A stretch of DNA of 64,000 nucleotides. Source: Streptomyces drozdowiczii. GTDB taxonomy: Bacteria; Actinomycetota; Actinomycetes; Streptomycetales; Streptomycetaceae. The position numbers were made by a program, and so were the translations under genes. The stretch spans positions 1 to 64,000 of the forward strand of contig NZ_CP098740.1 in assembly GCF_026167665.1 (NCBI RefSeq), in the 5' to 3' direction. The notes under the pieces are model-generated. The model saw only the letters and a list, made by a program, of their open reading frames with translations, did no database searches and was not told where the DNA came from. Shown here one piece after another: positions 62,798 through 64,000 of the stretch. The stretch's first letter is position 1. Each line of letters starts with the position of its first letter.

Positions 62798-63987
62798 TCA
62801 GCCTCCGAGAAGGTCGAGGACAGCCCTGTGGTAGACGGCGTACGCCGTGGGGAGTTCGGCGAGGTGAGCGCGTTCGTCGATGCCGTGCAGGCCCTCGTAC
62901 GGCACCCCGAAACCGGCGGTGGCCGCGATGCCCTCCCCGGCGAGCAGGTTGCCGATGTTCGACGGGCCCGCCGTCTTCGCCCGCACCATCAGCCCGGCCG
63001 CCGTGGCGGCGTCGAGGAGGGCGGCGGCGGGCTGTTCGTCCTCGGTGAGACGGAACGGCGGCCAGGCAGCGACCGGGGTGACCTCGGTGGGTGCCGGTGC
63101 GGGCAGCTCCGCGTCGAGTTCGGCGACGGCCTTGCGCACGAGTGTCTCGGCGTCGTGTGCGTCGAAGCCGGGGGTGGTGCGGACGTCCACGTTGATATCG
63201 ACCCGGTCGGGGGTGACGGAGAAGCCCTGGCCGCCGTGGAAGGCGGTGACCGACAGCTTCGGCGCCAGCGGAAACCCCGATCCGTCGTCCACGCCGGGCA
63301 GTTCGGCGGTGTCCAGGAGCCGTACGAGGTGGGCGCCGCGGGTGATCGCGCCGATGACGGTCTTGCTGGAGCCGGAGTGCCCGGAGGGGCGTGCACGGTG
63401 ATCGTTGCCCGCCACAGGCCGCGGCCACCAACCACGACCTCGTCCATGCCGGGGTAGCCGATCATCACCCCGGCAGGGCGGGCCGCAGCGGGGTCGGTGA
63501 GGTAGGCGCGGGCGCCGCCGAAGCCGCCGGTGTGCTCATCCACGTCCAGGAGCACCGCGAGCCCGCCGGCCAGCTCGGCGGCGCGGGGGGCGAGGTCGGC
63601 GGCGATGTGGCAGAACATCGCGGCGGCGAGCTTGGAGTCCGCTGCGCCCCGGCCGCGCAGCCAGCCGTCCACGACGTCGCCGCAGGCCGGCGGGAACGAC
63701 CAGGCGGACTCGTCGCCGTACGGGGCGGTGTCCACGCACGCGTCCAGCGTCCACCACGGCCCCGGACGGCTGCCGGGAACCTCCACCAAAAGCCCCACCA
63801 GGGCGCCTGCCGCTTCGTGAAGGCGCCGGTGCGGCAGCGCGCGGGCGGCGAGCCAGTCCTCCAGCACCGTCAGGACGGGCCCGTAGTCGTCGATCCCCGC
63901 CCGGCTCGGACGGCGGATCAGTTCGCTCGCCAGCTCGACCACGGACGCCGTTCGAACCTGGGCCGCCTGCTGAAGATCCTCGATCAC
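62798..63987 (-). pseudogene. M20-family metallopeptidase/deacylase, frameshifted
   Basis: From GTG 63985-63987 (GGGAG upstream) the frame encodes the N-terminal catalytic part: WWTLDACVDTAPYGDE, GRGAADSKLAAAMFCHIAAD, VLLDVDEHTGGFGGARAYLT. It breaks at four Gs (63386-63389) after ATITVHA. One extra base restores PSGHSGSSKTVIGAITRGAH, the dimerisation domain (VDINVDVRTTPGFDAHDAET) and the end of the catalytic domain to 62798, 396 aa in all. The HxD/D/EE metal-site pattern of ArgE/DapE/CPG2 relatives is recognisable, although the first His is not obvious (TLDACVD). It precedes the lasso genes but need not belong to them. Confidence 0.78.
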
Positions 63988-64000
63988 GCTTCTCCCTCGC

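Noticed and set aside
62798..63987. M20 peptidase as a lasso isopeptidase
   Set aside because: Known lasso isopeptidases are alpha/beta-hydrolase-like serine enzymes. Adjacency alone does not support a role in lasso catabolism.

Overview
The window is high-GC actinobacterial DNA, almost certainly Streptomyces or a close relative. The evidence is G/C-rich third codon positions, frequent GTG and TTG starts behind GGAGG-type ribosome sites, a giant SARP regulator, a PknB-type kinase, Streptomyces-style secreted small proteins, and very long antisense open frames. No rRNA, tRNA, CRISPR array or replication origin was seen. The mix of broken transposases, a relaxase remnant, partial gene copies and unique genes points to an accessory region such as a chromosome arm, integrated element or large plasmid.

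Layout. 0-4.5 kb: the edge of a peptide-modification (RiPP/TOMM-like) locus, with a PqqD-domain membrane protein, a ThiF/E1-like enzyme and a 934-aa SARP regulator. 4.7-6.9 kb: four small secreted proteins, three of them tandem paralogues. 7-11 kb: an alpha/beta hydrolase with a double SnoaL-fold protein, and an S41 peptidase homologue. 11-15 kb: IS5, Tn3 and ISL3 debris around a DUF6194 gene and a protein with two MerR domains. 15-21.4 kb: an erythromycin-esterase-like gene, hypotheticals, another secreted protein, IS3 and IS110 debris, and a hydrolase. 22.2-23.6 kb: a full-length IS110-family element whose upstream end may encode a bridge RNA. 24-31 kb: regulator/transporter pairs (ArsR with a DHA2 pump; CGNR zinc finger with LysE) plus PhzF and LysR genes. 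31-41 kb: secreted beta-propeller and FG-GAP proteins, a SoxR-box-controlled efflux pump with its SoxR gene, and a secreted serine/threonine-tailed protein. 41-48 kb: remnants (IS5, Ku, relaxase) with several hypotheticals. 48-57.7 kb: a defence-like block with a 769-aa protein carrying two RNxxxH motifs, a 552-aa protein of unknown function, a damaged pPIWI-RE-like gene, an Mrr-type nuclease fusion and a receptor Ser/Thr kinase.

57.9-62.7 kb: a complete lasso-peptide locus on the minus strand, in the order precursor, cyclase (asparagine-synthetase-like), PqqD/RRE protein, transglutaminase-like leader peptidase, ABC exporter. The precursor is a 56-codon gene at 62489-62659 with a predicted 16-residue core that begins with Gly and has Asp at positions 7 and 9. 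An M20 peptidase gene lies just upstream.

An important caveat runs through the window. At least nine otherwise well-conserved reading frames are broken by the apparent loss of one base in a short homopolymer, mostly G or C. Restoring one base gives a full-length frame divisible by three in each case tested. This looks more like systematic homopolymer under-calling in the assembly than independent gene decay, so several entries typed as pseudogene may be intact in the organism.
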